64,000 nucleotides of DNA from assembly GCA_030272585.1 (NCBI GenBank), contig BSYQ01000001.1:10431001-10495000 (forward strand). The letters are read 5' to 3'. Below are positions 62,456-64,000 of the stretch, piece by piece. The notes below the pieces were generated by a model, which saw nothing but the letters and a program-made list of their open reading frames with translations, made no database searches and was not told where the DNA came from. The DNA is from Bryopsis sp. KO-2023 (lineage: Eukaryota; Chlorophyta; Ulvophyceae; Bryopsidales; Bryopsidaceae). The first letter of the stretch is position 1, and every line of letters starts with the position of its first letter. The position numbers and the translations under genes are program-made.

Positions 62456-62903
62456 CATGGAAATTGACGAGAGTGAGTTCCCTCCATCTTTTCAGACCTG
62501 GACGTTGTTTCCTTGCAGTCCGCCAAAACAAATCTCTGGTGTTTGACGTCTAGACACAGACGTCTGCGCATCACAGGCGCAGATCGCTGAGAAAGCCGAG
62601 AAAATGAAACTCGAGGCGAAGGAGTTGGAAGCCTGCATAGAGCACCACAAACGACTCGGCCAGGTGCTTAAGAGGAGCCTGAATGTTTATCGTGGAACCC
62701 AAAACCGCGCGCGTCGGACGCTATTCTGGCGTTTTGTCAAGATTCTGTTTTGTCAACCAGACAAAGCCGAAGAAGATATATTTTGGATACCCCCACAAGA
62801 ACCCGAGTTCACTCTTGTGACAGACGAAGGCCTGCATGTGGGCTGGGCGGTGGATTTCGAGCAGCTGAGCGACGATTTGTGCGCTTCACCAAGGCACCAT
62901 TGA
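62456..62903 (+). CDS. Small coiled-coil/globular protein, possibly Spc25-like
   Basis: The ATG at 62456 opens MEIDE before a GT donor; the body reads from 62581 (AQIAEKMKLEAKELEACIEH) to a stop at 62901-62903. The join of the two is not clean: the stretch 62520-62580 has stop codons in the needed frame, so the main body may instead begin at the Met at 62604 (99 residues). The protein has a short coiled coil (EKMKLEAKELEACIEHHKRL), then LGQVLKRSLNVYRG, FWRFVKILF, and a tail EPEFTLVTDEGLHVGWAVDF-EQLSDDL. A short coil plus a small C-terminal domain of this type recalls kinetochore Spc25, but the resemblance is weak. Confidence 0.45.
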
Positions 62904-63503
62904 ATATCGTTTTTTTTTTTCCTATCGTTTCGTTTCTCACGGTTCCCTTACGAATGTAGTATACAGCAGGATTCATGACGAGTTTCATTGTTAGATTGAC
63001 ACGAGCTGATTTTGAAGGTGTTTTGGGCTGTTGGGAAAAAACCAGTGCAGCCAAAAGGGGGGAGGGGGGTTGATATGGAAATTTAATCATCATGGGGACA
63101 CGGTACGTGTAAAGTTTCAGCTTCCTCCCTTTTCTACAGTAGGGTGAAATACTTGAAGAATATATTTTCCATTGTTGTTTGGTTCTTCGATAGGGACTGG
63201 ATGTGCAGCAGGGGAACTTCTTACAGAAAAGGTGCCCACACTAACAAACACCCACTTCAAATACTCTGCTGAGTCAGATCTGCAGAATGACTGATGTATC
63301 TCTCTACTTTTGATTTGAGGAAAGTCCCTATTCCGTTTCAGTTCAATACAACACCATCGACATAGAACGATACAAAGATCCTTCTTTTGTAAAAGCATGT
63401 GTGGTACTGATTTCCGGTGCTTTGATTAAGATGTTGCTGTGCAGCCACCATATCCTTTGAAAAAGGATAAGCTGTCCAAAGGACAGGTTATCTCGAGCAT
63501 ATT
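62904..63503. other. Intergenic, no gene seen
   Basis: No frame with coding character on either strand. Confidence 0.4.
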
Positions 63504-63727
63504 CTATGTCTGTGGGTTTGCACTGATCCCATGCTTGAGACCAGCATGTTCATGAGGAGTTCGTGCATTGATTGCAATAAATGGCTGCAGAAACATCCAC
63601 TCCCTCCAGAATCGGAGTGAGCCCACCCCGATTCTGATTGGACATCACTCACTTCAATAAATGGTCGACGGTTGCGCCGCACAACCACCTCAGACGTCAA
63701 TCGCAGCCGCGGGAGCGAGATCGTCAC
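63504..63727 (-). CDS. Possible tiny two-exon gene or 5' exons of a partial gene
   Basis: MTISLPRLRLTSEVVVRRNR and RPFIE precede a good donor (GAA|GTGAGT, 63653). An acceptor at 63585 (CTGCAG) leads in phase to PFIAINARTPHEHAGLKHG and a TAG, 51 residues in all with a 68-bp intron. Both exon edges carry CCATTTATTG, so the intron may be an artefact of a local duplication. A basic N-terminus could be a targeting peptide. Low support. Confidence 0.22.
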
Positions 63728-64000
63728 GAGCTGAGCTGATGCATGACTGAATCAATGAACTGGATGGTGGCCTTGGTCACGTTTCTCGTGAAGCCAGTGC
63801 TCGTGGCTAATCCACACAGACGCAGATTCTGGAAACCTCCTCGCAGCAGTAAACCTCTCGGAGCGCTTAGAACACCCGTCTCCACACTGATCGCAACGCT
63901 GCGACTGCTCGTTCATGATACACGAATCCCCTTTCTTTGCTTAGTGTCGGCGATTGTAATGGGCTGTAATACTTGACTGCTTGTGTCACTCTGCGCCTGA

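Noticed and set aside
63743-63976. 77-codon plus-strand frame at the right window edge
   Set aside because: Hydrophobic/basic composition could be a targeting peptide, but no splice sites or motif support it and the window ends nearby.

Overview
The window is from an intron-rich eukaryotic nuclear genome: GT-AG introns of about 50-400 bp plus two apparent GC-AG introns, and one-gene transcription units. It carries orthologues of pan-eukaryotic proteins (WDR5, SCYL2, a USP-family deubiquitinase, a Bet1-type SNARE, mitochondrial ribosomal protein uS9m, a SETD9-like SET protein, a SWIM-RING E3). Nothing in the sequence fixes the lineage. A chromodomain-bearing Ty3/gypsy element and abundant hAT elements would suit a green alga or bryophyte, but this is a weak inference.

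Layout. 1-4444: an unresolved 5' region and a SETD9-like gene. 4445-33543: a transposon nest broken only by a short hypothetical gene at 15988-16464. Retrotransposon A (4445-15887, minus strand) is interrupted twice: a 466-bp hAT-type MITE sits in its 3' LTR (4458-4923) and a 6.2-kb hAT element (hAT-1, 6196-12403) sits in its integrase. Retrotransposon B (17208-33543, minus) is interrupted in the protease by a second hAT (hAT-2, 20616-32253). The transposase gene of hAT-2 is itself interrupted by a chromovirus-like Ty3/gypsy element C (24580-30214). Every insertion has clean target-site duplications (8 bp for the three hAT-type elements, 5 bp for C, about 4 bp for A and B). The LTR pairs are nearly identical, so the nest is young.

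33544-64000: a gene-dense region. In order: SWIM-RING E3 (+), USP (-), a methyltransferase-like fragment (-), uS9m (-), WDR5 (-), a large coiled-coil protein (+), SCYL2 (-), a Bet1-like SNARE (-) and a divergent small coiled-coil protein (+). Exon chains for most of these were built by hand from splice sites and all reading phases close.

Most unusual content. (1) The two hAT elements share a two-gene design: a transposase plus a convergent, intron-containing accessory gene with the same exon structure and a conserved C-terminal block, between long GATCGG-rich ends. (2) Retrotransposon A replaces the usual capsid region with a hydrophobic segment, a coiled coil and a second hydrophobic segment fused to a zinc knuckle and protease. 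It joins protease to RT through an A AAA AAC slippery site, and its RT has YSDN in place of YxDD. (3) Element C carries a Dam-like N6-adenine methyltransferase motif set between zinc knuckle and protease, and no visible capsid gene. (4) All three LTR elements, though structurally different, use the same tRNA primer site, complementary to GCTCCGAAACCA.
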